Positions 8,381 through 16,772 of a stretch of 64,000 bases of DNA are shown one piece after another. The position numbers and the translations under genes were made by a program. How positions within the stretch are numbered: the first letter of the stretch is position 1; every line of letters starts with the position of its first letter. This DNA comes from Pedobacter yonginensis (GTDB taxonomy: Bacteria > Bacteroidota > Bacteroidia > Sphingobacteriales > Sphingobacteriaceae): the NCBI RefSeq assembly GCF_003173595.1, contig NZ_QGNZ01000002.1, forward strand, positions 186,001-250,000, written 5' to 3'. The notes under the pieces are model-generated. The model was not told the DNA's origin, did no database searches, and was given only the letters and a program-made list of their open reading frames with translations.

Positions 8381-10963
8381 ATGAAAACTAACGAGCTCCT
8401 TATAGAACTCAGGAAGTTTGTGCTTATCAAGTCAGGATTGAGGAATATCGACCCGGGGCATTGTAAGATAATTTCTGAGTATGTTTTTCAAGAAACTAAA
8501 AATTACGTCAGTGAAACAACTATTAAGCGTTTTTTTGGTTTTGCAAACACCTTACACAAATTTTCGTTATTTACCTTAAACAGCCTATCTCAATATATTG
8601 GCTATTCAAACTGGGAATCCTTTTGCTTGGATAAAGAAGGCGACATTGCTGATGTTCAAAGCGTTTGGCAGGATTTAAAACTTAAAACCCATGCCATTAC
8701 CGAAATATCATTAATCGCCAAAAAAAATAATTCAGGTGTTCCTTTCAATACCACGGCCAGCAGAAGCTTCTTCTTTCCAGATTTTGATTACTTCCTAAAA
8801 AACAACTATCAGTTTACAACCATCAGTGCACAACCGGGGCATGGAAAATCCATCTTGATTGCACATATCGTAGAACACTTTTTCCATTCAGAAAACGCTT
8901 TATATAAGAACGACATCGTTCTACTCGTTAACTCGGCCAGTATTAACGCCATTATACAAAACGGACTGAGCCTTAAAGATTGGTTTTTAAAGGAATTTAA
9001 GTTCGGTAACGTTAGCGAACTCATTAGCTATTTCAAAAAAAATCCAGATAAAAGAGAAGGACGATTTGTTTTAATACTTGATGGAATTGATGAATACTTG
9101 CTAAAAAGCAGCTACTTTAAGGTTTTTACTGACTTTTTATACGGCATCGAAGAAAACAACTTTTTCAAGGTAGCCATCGGTTTAAGATCCAATACCTGGG
9201 TAAATCTTCAGCCTGTTATTACGGGCTCGGCTTTCTTAACTAAAACTTGGTATGAAGGTTTGTTTTATGATTCGGAAATTTTGAGTAATGTCCCTTTTTT
9301 AAATACGGATGAAATTCTTCACTCTTTAAGCCAAATTGAAGGCAAAATAATGACGAAGAACGACATCAACCCGTCGCTTCTAGAACAATTCAAAACGCCA
9401 TTTTGGCTACAGGTATATTATAAAATTAAGCATGAAAATGAACTATTAGACCTTAAAAACCCATTATTAAGATATGAACTCATTCACTATTTTTTAGAGA
9501 AAAAAATATTTCTGGCAAAAAACAGCACCGAGAAGATATTCATCCTTAAAAAAATTAGCGATGCCATATCAGAAGGCAATAAGGGCCTTAGAGTTGCGAA
9601 AGAGAAAATTCTAAGCTATGCCACAATCTATCCAGAAATCTATCAAGAACTTATTTTAAGCGGAATAATTGTTGAAGAGAAAAGATTTACCACCGCCATA
9701 CCAACAGAAATTGTTCGATTTTTGAATAACGATATTTATACCTACTTTATTTTTATCCAGCTCACCGAAAAATTTGACTACAAGCCTGACAAATCATTTT
9801 TTGAATACATCCATAAAACATATACAAACACCCTCCTCAGAGAACACATTCTAAATTGGACCATAAGATTTTGCATCAACAGAAACGAAGTTGAAGTACT
9901 AAAAAATATCTTAAAGCTGCCTTTTTCTAATGAGGAGAAGAATAAATCGTTTGATTTCATCTGTTATGTAGCCAAATATGAACTCAGCAAACCTACATCT
10001 AACTTTAATAAACAAACGATCGGATCAGAATTTATAGATATTATGGCTATGGGTAGAACCATGAGCACGCTATATAAAGAAACGATTAAAACCATATCGG
10101 ATAAGGTACTGAATGAAGATGCACAAATCATGCTTCATATTATCGAATGCAACATCAACCTAATTGATATTGACAAAGGCGCATTAATGAATACCATGCA
10201 CCTCCTAAAACGCAATTACAAACGCCTAAACGAACTTTTCCCGATTAATCCCTATGATTTAATTTTATACTTTTATAATAATTTGGTTGGTAAACCGAGC
10301 GAAAGCAAAACTTTAGAACAAAAGATTATTAAGCTTTGCCACGTAATAGATAAAAGCCCTGCCCAACGTAATGAAGATTTAACTACAGCAGAACTGCTAA
10401 CGTTTAGATTGGTTTTGATTACCTTGTTTTCTCAGAAAAATTATGCCGAATCACACAGATTCACCATGGCCATCTTAAGCAAATATCCGAATATATTTTA
10501 CATTAGGCATTCGGTGTTCTCGCCGTTCTTGCTCATTCACTTAGGACAAACCTATTTAAAGCTCAACTACTTTAAAAAAGCACAGCGTATCATTCAATTC
10601 CTTGATAAGATTATTAGTAGTGAATATACTTATTTCACCAATTTCATCATCACTTCTTTCAGTGTTTTTAAAGCCAATTTCTACAACTACACGCACAATT
10701 ACGATCAAGCTTTAATTGAAGTAAATAATGGATTAAAAGTTGCTTCGGCACACGATTTCAAAATGTTCGAAGTTGCACTATTGCTCATCAAAATAGATGC
10801 TTTAAAGCATACTGATGCTAATGAAGAAGTTTCAAATGTAATCAAAGAGTTGTTGCATTTCCTATCTGTAAATAAAATAGCAATGCCAGATTATGCCAAT
10901 TTGAATGGAGGAGAGTTTGACCACACGTTCAAAATCCTAAAATCTTACAGAAAGCATCAATAA
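8381..10963 (+). CDS. STAND/NACHT-like P-loop NTPase with HTH-like N-terminus and TPR-like C-terminus
   Basis: This 860-aa soluble protein has no signal peptide. Residues 1-85 form an all-helical region containing ETTIKRFFGF and SLFTLNSLSQYIGYSNWESF, which looks like the helix-turn-helix-type start found on a number of Bacteroidota proteins. A Walker A motif, AQPGHGKS, lies near residues 149-156. A Walker B with following acidic residues, VLILDGIDEY, lies near 229-238; this GxDE type is usual for STAND/NACHT ATPases. The middle is helical and unassigned. Residues of about 690-830 look like TPR-type helical pairs. STAND proteins act as ligand-triggered switches in signalling or anti-phage defence. 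No effector domain is recognisable, and the gene stands alone, divergent from the giant adhesin gene and convergent with the OmpA-like gene. Whether it is a regulator or a defence protein is open. Confidence 0.75.
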   Translation: MKTNELLIELRKFVLIKSGLRNIDPGHCKIISEYVFQETKNYVSETTIKRFFGFANTLHKFSLFTLNSLSQYIGYSNWESFCLDKEGDIADVQSVWQDLKLKTHAITEISLIAKKNNSGVPFNTTASRSFFFPDFDYFLKNNYQFTTISAQPGHGKSILIAHIVEHFFHSENALYKNDIVLLVNSASINAIIQNGLSLKDWFLKEFKFGNVSELISYFKKNPDKREGRFVLILDGIDEYLLKSSYFKVFTDFLYGIEENNFFKVAIGLRSNTWVNLQPVITGSAFLTKTWYEGLFYDSEILSNVPFLNTDEILHSLSQIEGKIMTKNDINPSLLEQFKTPFWLQVYYKIKHENELLDLKNPLLRYELIHYFLEKKIFLAKNSTEKIFILKKISDAISEGNKGLRVAKEKILSYATIYPEIYQELILSGIIVEEKRFTTAIPTEIVRFLNNDIYTYFIFIQLTEKFDYKPDKSFFEYIHKTYTNTLLREHILNWTIRFCINRNEVEVLKNILKLPFSNEEKNKSFDFICYVAKYELSKPTSNFNKQTIGSEFIDIMAMGRTMSTLYKETIKTISDKVLNEDAQIMLHIIECNINLIDIDKGALMNTMHLLKRNYKRLNELFPINPYDLILYFYNNLVGKPSESKTLEQKIIKLCHVIDKSPAQRNEDLTTAELLTFRLVLITLFSQKNYAESHRFTMAILSKYPNIFYIRHSVFSPFLLIHLGQTYLKLNYFKKAQRIIQFLDKIISSEYTYFTNFIITSFSVFKANFYNYTHNYDQALIEVNNGLKVASAHDFKMFEVALLLIKIDALKHTDANEEVSNVIKELLHFLSVNKIAMPDYANLNGGEFDHTFKILKSYRKHQ

Positions 10964-11270
10964 AAGAGGCTGTATAATTATTTCAATAGATTTAGCGAAC
11001 CAAATTAAGTTTTGAACCACCTTGGCGACCTAAAAACACCCAAAACAAAAGCAATTAAATATTCCTTCGATTAAATTTTCCTGTTCAGTGTACCTGATTA
11101 GTGGCTAGAATATAAACCTAAATAATCGTTTCAAATGTTTCACCTCATAATGTATCAGAGCAGAATATAAATATTCAGTAGCGAGAATGCCCTTAAAACC
11201 TTATTGATATTTGTTCCGAGAAAGTCTTTAGTCCCTCAGCTCCAAATGAGTTATAATACAGCCTTTATTT
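10963..11270. repeat. Gap between convergent genes with MITE-like inverted ends
   Basis: This 313-bp gap separates the convergent STAND and OmpA-like genes. Its ends carry an inverted repeat: AGGCTGTAT on the plus strand near 10967-10975, and its complement ATACAGCCT near 11256-11264, with partial matches beyond. The inside has no ORF of note. It could be a small non-autonomous element or chance; no target duplication is clear. Confidence 0.3.
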
Positions 11271-11276
11271 ATAATT

Positions 11277-12116
11277 TTATTTAATCAGATTGTACAATTC
11301 GTCTAATTTCGGCGACAGCACAATTTCAATTCTTCTATTTTTACTTCTGCCCTCTGCGCTGGCATTAGAACCCAATGGTTGAAACTCGCCCTTTCCAGTA
11401 GCGGTCATTCTAACACTTTGTACTTTCTCGTTTTCAGTTAAATAGCGAACAACAGATGTGGCTCTGAGCACGCTCAAATCCCAGTTATCTTTAATCTGAC
11501 CTAAATTATTGATCTTTTGGTTATCGGTATGCCCTTCAACTGCAATATTGATTTCTGGTTGCTGCTTTAACACATTGGCTAAAGAAGCCAAGGCTTGCTT
11601 ACCTTTTTCATCAATAACGATACTTCCTGATGGGAATAGCAATTTATCTGTTAAGGAAACATAAACTTTACCATTCTTAATTTCTACGGTTAAACCATTT
11701 TTAGTAAAACCCAGCAAAGCTTGTTGAAGTTTCTCTTTAAGCGCATTTGTAGCTTCATCACGTTTGCGTAAAACCTCCTCAACCTCCTTTAACCGTTTTT
11801 CCCTTGCGGCTAAGTCGCCAGAAAGTTTGGTAATTTCCGAAGAAGAATTGTTTTTAAGCCTTTTGTAATTTGCATCCATATCATTGTAATCTTTCTGCAA
11901 CTCACGGAGTTCCTCCGCCATCATTGAAGTATCCTTTTTCAACTTGGAAACTTCACCTTCAAGATTTTCAATTTTAACCAAGCCTTCATTAAAAGCCGTG
12001 TATAAAGAATCTTTTGTGCCCAATAATGCTTTATATTTTTTGGGCGAAAGAATTACGCAGGATGAAACTGATGAAATAAGGAGAAGTAATGCAAAAGCTA
12101 AAAAGGTATTTTTCAT
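11277..12116 (-). CDS. OmpA-family peptidoglycan-associated lipoprotein
   Basis: The protein has 279 aa from the ATG at 12116; an upstream in-frame TTG at 12146 is less likely because the lipoprotein signal starts at the ATG. The signal is MKNTFLAFALLLLISSVSSC with the lipobox SVSSC, so it is probably a lipid-anchored outer-membrane protein. Residues of about 30-120 are charged and heptad-like, predicted coiled coil. The C-terminal 120 residues are an OmpA-like domain: GHTDNQ, LSVLRATSVVRYL, GKGEFQP and SKNRRIEI, the set that binds diaminopimelate in peptidoglycan. It probably ties the outer membrane to the wall. The next gene upstream, a DUF2461 protein, is 66 bp away on the same strand. Confidence 0.88.
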   Translation of the reverse strand: MKNTFLAFALLLLISSVSSCVILSPKKYKALLGTKDSLYTAFNEGLVKIENLEGEVSKLKKDTSMMAEELRELQKDYNDMDANYKRLKNNSSSEITKLSGDLAAREKRLKEVEEVLRKRDEATNALKEKLQQALLGFTKNGLTVEIKNGKVYVSLTDKLLFPSGSIVIDEKGKQALASLANVLKQQPEINIAVEGHTDNQKINNLGQIKDNWDLSVLRATSVVRYLTENEKVQSVRMTATGKGEFQPLGSNASAEGRSKNRRIEIVLSPKLDELYNLIK

Positions 12117-12182
12117 AGTGTAATTTCGAAGTTTTTGAATCAGCAAAAATCCTTTCGGATTTAAAACTGGTTCATTTGTTGG

Positions 12183-12842
12183 TTATTGATTAATTGCGTT
12201 TCGTAAAAATACAACTAATGGTTGTACCGTTTGAAAAGAACTTATTAACTTATTAATGAGATTTGGCTTAAAAAATTCTGCATCACTCAGCGCCATCGTG
12301 GCTTCAAAGCTTTTCAACTTCAAAAATTCTATGTTAGGATCTGTAGGGTCATATCCCTTTGGGGCGTTTTTTAAAGAATTGCCCACACCAAGCTTAAAAT
12401 TATCTTTAAAATCTTTATTGTTGATGATTTCCTTAAAATCTTCAACATTGTAATCTATTTCTTGGCGAATGAGTTTTAAGTGGGGTGCCTCCGGCATCCA
12501 ATATCCGCCTGCAAGGAAACTGCTTCCGGGTTGGATGTGAAGATAATAGCCCGGTTCGTTACTTCCCTTTTTAGTAGAAAACCAAATGCCGAAATTAGTT
12601 TTGTAAGGGTCTTTATTTTTGCTAAAGCGCACATCGCGATAAATACGCATCAAACTTTTCTTTGGATCGGCTTCTGCGGAAAGTGCCGGATCTACCTTTG
12701 CCAATTCTGGAATTATTGAAGCCACTAATGCTAGAACATCAGTTTTCGCCTCTTCATATCTTGATTTATTTTCTGCAAACCATTCGCGATTATTATTTTC
12801 TGCAACTTCTTTAATAAAATTGAGGGTTTCTTTTTTTAACAT
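12183..12842 (-). CDS. DUF2461 domain protein
   Basis: This 219-aa cytoplasmic protein has no signal peptide or membrane segment. It matches the DUF2461 (TIGR02453) family in length and hallmarks: NREWFAENK near residue 18, MRIYRDVRFSKNKDPYKTNF near 65-84 and GYYLHIQPG near 97. The family is widespread in Bacteroidota and its biochemical role is unknown. It lies between the DUF983 and OmpA-like genes on the same strand, 65 bp downstream of the former; the context says nothing firm about its role. Confidence 0.85.
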   Translation of the reverse strand: MLKKETLNFIKEVAENNNREWFAENKSRYEEAKTDVLALVASIIPELAKVDPALSAEADPKKSLMRIYRDVRFSKNKDPYKTNFGIWFSTKKGSNEPGYYLHIQPGSSFLAGGYWMPEAPHLKLIRQEIDYNVEDFKEIINNKDFKDNFKLGVGNSLKNAPKGYDPTDPNIEFLKLKSFEATMALSDAEFFKPNLINKLISSFQTVQPLVVFLRNAINQ

Positions 12843-12907
12843 ACGGATATGAATTGTATAATGGGTTAATCATAAGTTAACCGATATTGAAATTTAAAAA
12901 ATTGAAA

Positions 12908-13303
12908 TTATTGATCGTAGTAAGGCTTGTATTTGATATTTGGAGATAACACATGCAGCAGAATTATTCGGGAATATCGGTAATTGAATGGATAGAATAA
13001 AAAACAGCCCGCAAATATTACGATTAAATAGGTCCAAAAGGTGTTGTCCTCAAGCGGTCCACAAATTAGATAAGTTATAAAACTTGCGATAAGCATCTCA
13101 ATTACATTCATGGCATAGCTCACATACATGGCCGCATAAAAATAACCGGGTTCAATTTCTATTCGTTGCGCACAATGACCACAAATTTCTTTGGTGTGCT
13201 GAATGTTCCAACCATACATACTGCCTGTAAATATATTTCCTCTTCGGCAATGTGGACATTTTGCATGTGCTATGGCATAAAGCTTTGAGGTTTTACCTGC
13301 CAT
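12908..13303 (-). CDS. DUF983 membrane protein with zinc-ribbon-like CxxC pairs
   Basis: The 131-aa protein has two CxxC motifs, CPHC near residue 16 and CGHC near 41, then two hydrophobic helices (around 60-80 and 88-108). This is the DUF983 pattern, often found close to cytochrome oxidase genes. The four cysteines could bind a metal. It starts 1 nt after the stop of the small membrane protein gene at 13305-13577, so the two are very likely co-transcribed and may both act in oxidase assembly or redox maintenance; that role is inferred from position only. Confidence 0.85.
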   Translation of the reverse strand: MAGKTSKLYAIAHAKCPHCRRGNIFTGSMYGWNIQHTKEICGHCAQRIEIEPGYFYAAMYVSYAMNVIEMLIASFITYLICGPLEDNTFWTYLIVIFAGCFLFYPFNYRYSRIILLHVLSPNIKYKPYYDQ

Positions 13304-13304
13304 G

Positions 13305-13577
13305 CTAGTTTAGGTTAAAGGGTTCGTTCTTCATGTTGAGATGAACGTTCTTCTTGCGGTATTTTTTATACCAAATTACACCTACAACCATCGCCATTAA
13401 ATAAGGAATAGCCAATAGATATAAAACACCAGTATTTAATCCAGCAGAAACGGTATTGCCGTTTTTTACGCCCTGCTCAGCATTGATACTGCACATGGCG
13501 CACTGCGCATTAACTTCGCTAGAAACAGCAAGAGTTAAAGCAAATAGAAATAAGACAAAAATAATTTTCCTCTTCAT
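13305..13577 (-). CDS. Small membrane protein with CxxC after signal peptide
   Basis: This 90-aa protein has an N-terminal signal (cleavage near NAQC), then CAMC at residues 26-29, a glycine/asparagine-rich linker, one clear transmembrane helix (about 50-70) and a basic tail. I do not recognise a named family. Similar short proteins sit beside caa3-oxidase and DUF983 genes in Bacteroidota. With the CxxC outside the membrane it could hold copper or act in thiol redox. It is tightly linked to the DUF983 gene and separated by 213 bp from the DUF420 gene upstream. Confidence 0.75.
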   Translation of the reverse strand: MKRKIIFVLFLFALTLAVSSEVNAQCAMCSINAEQGVKNGNTVSAGLNTGVLYLLAIPYLMAMVVGVIWYKKYRKKNVHLNMKNEPFNLN

Positions 13578-13628
13578 TATTACAAATATACTGATTTAAC
13601 TAAAGGAGCGGTTTAAAATTAATGTCAT

Positions 13629-13661
13629 AAAAAAAAACCTGAAAATCTTTCTAGGCTTTTA
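13629..13661 (-). terminator. Probable terminator after the DUF420 gene
   Basis: On the minus strand a short imperfect stem (AGCCTAGAAA paired with TTTCAGG, one bulge) is followed by about nine T residues. It lies 130 bp beyond the stop of the DUF420 gene and would end the ctaA-to-DUF420 transcript. The stem is weak, so confidence is modest. Confidence 0.45.
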
Positions 13662-13790
13662 TTTAAGTGGACATTAGGGTATATCCAAAAACTAGGCTAG
13701 TAAGGTGGTTGGTGGTTTAACACGGATTGTCACGGATGGAGAAACCGTATCGTTATCGGATTTATTTAAAATTCACCTTGATCAGTTACC

Positions 13791-14330
13791 TTAATAGATA
13801 TAATATGGCGATATCATTAAGTAAACAACTACACCCGTAACTGCTACATATAACCAAAGTGGAAAGGTGATTTTAGCAATCTTTTTATGTTTGTCAAAGC
13901 GTTGCGCCAATGCCCTAACATAAGTAACCAATACCAAAGGTATTATGGCTATTGACAACAAGATATGAGTTAAGAGAATAAAAAAATAAGCATATTTAAT
14001 CGCACCTTCACCACCAAATTTAGTAGATGGCGTGGTCATGTGGTAAGCGATATACATCACCAAAAACAACAAAGAGCAACCTATTGCACTTTTCATTAAG
14101 TTTTGATGCAGTTGAATCTTCCCATTTTTTATCGCCCATACGGCGATGACTAACAAAATAGCTGTTAAACCGTTTATGGTTGCATAAATTGGCGGCAAGA
14201 GAGGCAGTGGCTTAGCATCAATGCCTAAATCCTTTAACTTAATTACGAATAATAAAGCTACTGCAACAGGTATGAAAATGGAGAGAACTATAATCCATTT
14301 ACTGTATTTCTTTTCTATTGGCGTATTCAT
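13791..14330 (-). CDS. DUF420 (CtaM/YozB-like) membrane protein, oxidase assembly
   Basis: This 179-aa protein has five predicted transmembrane helices and histidines at helix ends (YHMTTPSTKFGG near 97; HILLSIAIIPLVL near 118). Length and pattern match DUF420. Members in Bacillales (CtaM/YozB) are needed to make active heme-copper oxidase and have been linked to CuB assembly. Its place right after the Sco-like gene (44 bp), at the end of the oxidase and heme A gene block, fits that role. No cysteine-based copper site is visible. Confidence 0.82.
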   Translation of the reverse strand: MNTPIEKKYSKWIIVLSIFIPVAVALLFVIKLKDLGIDAKPLPLLPPIYATINGLTAILLVIAVWAIKNGKIQLHQNLMKSAIGCSLLFLVMYIAYHMTTPSTKFGGEGAIKYAYFFILLTHILLSIAIIPLVLVTYVRALAQRFDKHKKIAKITFPLWLYVAVTGVVVYLMISPYYIY

Positions 14331-14374
14331 ATCCTTAACTAAAACAACTACAATGTGTTTATTTTTATTGCTAA

Positions 14375-15070
14375 TTACCGACCATCCTTTAAATTGCGCA
14401 AATCTTCTGCTACCAACACCTTAATTTCGTCGGTTAACTTGGCTTGTGCATCTGCATTGGTGGCTTCATAATAACCCCTAATTCTATGTTGATTATCTAA
14501 AAGAATCATTTGGTTACTGTAGATAAATTTAGATCCATTAGTTTCCTCGCTATGAATCACATCAAGCATTAAATCCTTCCTAATAAACGGGTAAACGCTT
14601 GTTGTATCGCCAGTAAGTAAATCCCATTTGCCAGCTTGGGCTTTGATCAAACGAGCATAACTAGAAATTTTATCTCGGTCGGTTGGATCAACCGATAGGC
14701 TAATGAATTTGATCAACCCATTTTTTTGATACTCTTCTACAAGTGCATTAACACTTTTTGCTACATCCTTAATTGGCGAGCCCGTATAGAATAAATTAAG
14801 AACGACAATTTTATTTTCGTAAGATTTCCAGTTAACAGCATCTGAGTTCTGATTAATCAGCTTAAAATCTCGAACAGTATGATAAATCGTATCTGGAATT
14901 TTTTTCCCTTTTACGCTATGGAACGTAGAAGCAACTTTCTTCTCGCCGTAAATTGGTAGGCTTTTATACCTGTTTTTTGCGAAGTGCGGCAATAAGTAAA
15001 AAAACAAAAATCCCGGTACAGCAAGTATGCTTACCAGGATTAGCGTTTTCGATATCGAAAATGATTTCAT
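14375..15070 (-). CDS. Sco1/SenC-like thioredoxin-fold protein lacking the CxxxC copper site
   Basis: The protein has 231 aa: an N-terminal membrane anchor (about 8-28), then a thioredoxin-type fold as in Sco proteins, which deliver copper to the CuA site of oxidase subunit II. In Sco the site is TxCPxxC plus a distant histidine. Here the same place reads FYTGSPIKDV (residues 94-103): Ser98 and Asp102 stand where the two cysteines belong, while VIHSEET with His173 is kept. The rest of the family pattern (KIVVLNLFY, SLSVDPTDRD, RGYYEATN) is good. It overlaps the subunit IV stop by 1 nt (TAATG), so it is translationally coupled to the oxidase genes. It may be a structural or redox-silent assembly factor. 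The assignment to the superfamily is firm, the function is not. Confidence 0.78.
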   Translation of the reverse strand: MKSFSISKTLILVSILAVPGFLFFYLLPHFAKNRYKSLPIYGEKKVASTFHSVKGKKIPDTIYHTVRDFKLINQNSDAVNWKSYENKIVVLNLFYTGSPIKDVAKSVNALVEEYQKNGLIKFISLSVDPTDRDKISSYARLIKAQAGKWDLLTGDTTSVYPFIRKDLMLDVIHSEETNGSKFIYSNQMILLDNQHRIRGYYEATNADAQAKLTDEIKVLVAEDLRNLKDGR

Positions 15071-15426
15071 TAAAAGTTTTGGCTGTGGTGGAAAATAAAT
15101 CCACCTTCAGTTAACATTAATACGATAAAGTATATAATGAAAACAAATGAAACTGTTAAGGCCAGCTGCAAACCTAGCTTTTCATATTTTAAGTGCATAA
15201 AATAAGCAACAATATAAAATGCTTTCAATAAGGTTAAAATGATATAAACATAGTTACCAATTTGCTGTGTCATAAATCCCTTAGGAATTAAAACCAATGC
15301 AATGATGAATTCAATAACTGTGATTAATAATAATATTCCGAATACTTTCCAGATTTTGCCTTTCGATAAACCTGCGTGTTCTTCGTGTCCGTGCTCTTCT
15401 GGGCTATGTACGTTATGTTCTGACAT
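15070..15426 (-). CDS. ctaF: Cytochrome c oxidase subunit IV (caa3 type)
   Basis: This 118-aa protein has a histidine-rich N-terminus (SEHNVHSPEEHGHEEH) and three transmembrane helices, as in prokaryotic subunit IV (COX4_pro). The motif AYFMHLKYEK near residue 77 is typical of the family. Subunit IV stabilises the oxidase core. It follows the second subunit III gene by 25 bp and overlaps the Sco-like gene by 1 nt. Confidence 0.88.
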   Translation of the reverse strand: MSEHNVHSPEEHGHEEHAGLSKGKIWKVFGILLLITVIEFIIALVLIPKGFMTQQIGNYVYIILTLLKAFYIVAYFMHLKYEKLGLQLALTVSFVFIIYFIVLMLTEGGFIFHHSQNF

Positions 15427-15451
15427 GATAATATTTTTAGATAATGATAAG

Positions 15452-16159
15452 TTAAACTAAATAGAAGAATGTGAATACAAACACCCAAACTAAATCTACA
15501 AAGTGCCAGTATAAACCAACTTTCTCCACCATTAGGTAATGTCCTTTTCTCTCGAAAGTACCGTTAATGGTCATAATTAAGATGATGATATTGATTAATA
15601 CACCCGTAAATACGTGGAAACCGTGAAAACCAGTGATTGTAAAAAACAAATTGGCAAATTGTTGTGCTGCCACTAAAGAAACTGGACCGTTAAAGAATTG
15701 CTTTAATTCTTCAGCAGATGGAATCTCTCCCCATCCGAATCCTTCGTGAAACAAGTGCGTCCATTCTATTGCTTGACAGCCTAAGAACATGAAACCACCA
15801 ATAATGGTTGCAATCATCCAGCCAATAACTTCTTTTTTAGAACGTCTGTGTCCAGCTTCTACAGCCAATACCATCGTTACAGAACTCATAATCAAAATGA
15901 ATGTCATGATACCAACGAATACCAAAGGAGCACCGTGTTCTACAACGCCAGGGATTGATTGAAAAACTTTATCTGGAGCTGGCCAGGTTAATTTAGAAAA
16001 ACGCTGAGCGCCATAATAAATCAAAAGTGATGAAAAGGTAAAAGCATCTGATAAAAGGAAAAACCACATCATTATTTTACCATATTCTACCGACCAGGGA
16101 GAACGACCACCATTCCATGGTCCGGTTTTAACTTGATCTAATTGTGATACTGTATTCAT
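15452..16159 (-). CDS. ctaE: Cytochrome c oxidase subunit III (second copy, longer)
   Basis: This 235-aa integral membrane protein has about five to seven helices. Subunit III hallmarks are visible: WFFLLSDAFTFSSLLIYYG (about 31-49), AIEWTHLFHEGFGW (about 129-142), GFHGFHVFTGV (about 177-187) and GLYWHFVDLVWVFVFTFFYL at the C-terminus. It is one of two adjacent subunit III genes; the longer helical set and the extra loop match the full-length form. It lies 31 bp downstream of the shorter copy. Confidence 0.9.
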   Translation of the reverse strand: MNTVSQLDQVKTGPWNGGRSPWSVEYGKIMMWFFLLSDAFTFSSLLIYYGAQRFSKLTWPAPDKVFQSIPGVVEHGAPLVFVGIMTFILIMSSVTMVLAVEAGHRRSKKEVIGWMIATIIGGFMFLGCQAIEWTHLFHEGFGWGEIPSAEELKQFFNGPVSLVAAQQFANLFFTITGFHGFHVFTGVLINIIILIMTINGTFERKGHYLMVEKVGLYWHFVDLVWVFVFTFFYLV

Positions 16160-16190
16160 TTGGAAATAGTATAATAGTTTGTTAACAAAT

Positions 16191-16769
16191 TTAACGGTTC
16201 AAAAGTAAAAAAACATACAGATATATCCATAATATATCTATAAAATGCCAAAAAATAGAAGCAATCTCCATACGGAATTGACTCTTAACAAGCGGAATAT
16301 TTTTATAGCTACCAACTAACGTGCTGATAATTAATGCAACACCTGCAATAATATGCAATAAGTGCATTCCAGAAACAATGTAAATAAAGGAGATCGCTGC
16401 GTTGTTACCCACTAAGGTAGCACCCGTTTTAACCATACTGCCCCATGCATTAAACTGCATAAAACCAAAACTAATGGCCAAAACAACGGTTATCCAAAGC
16501 ATCCTTCTTTGCAAGCTAAAGTTTAATTTGCGTAGTGCTCTAGAAGCCAACATCAGCGTTATGCTACTCGCGATGATGACCAAGCTGCTATAAATAAAGG
16601 CATCAGGTAAAACCAAGCCGTGTCCCTTACCTTTAGAAGCTGCGAAAACCAAATAATAACTGGTAAAACCACCAAACATGATGGTGGATGATACCACAAA
16701 CAGCCAGACGATAAATTTTCTGGGTTTTGGATCAAAGGTATCTTGAATATTTGCCATTGCTAAAATCAT
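16191..16769 (-). CDS. ctaE: Cytochrome c oxidase subunit III (first copy, five-helix form)
   Basis: This 192-aa membrane protein of the heme-copper oxidase subunit III family is shorter than its neighbour and has about five helices. Motifs include SGMHLLHIIAGVALI (about 133-147) and ASIFWHFIDILWIYLYVFL near the end. Two starts are possible; the internal ATG at 16757 (MANIQDTF) gives the more usual N-terminus. It begins just 3 nt after the ctaB stop side, in the same transcript. Paired subunit III genes are common in Bacteroidota oxidase loci. Confidence 0.88.
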   Translation of the reverse strand: MILAMANIQDTFDPKPRKFIVWLFVVSSTIMFGGFTSYYLVFAASKGKGHGLVLPDAFIYSSLVIIASSITLMLASRALRKLNFSLQRRMLWITVVLAISFGFMQFNAWGSMVKTGATLVGNNAAISFIYIVSGMHLLHIIAGVALIISTLVGSYKNIPLVKSQFRMEIASIFWHFIDILWIYLYVFLLLNR

Positions 16770-16772
16770 AAA

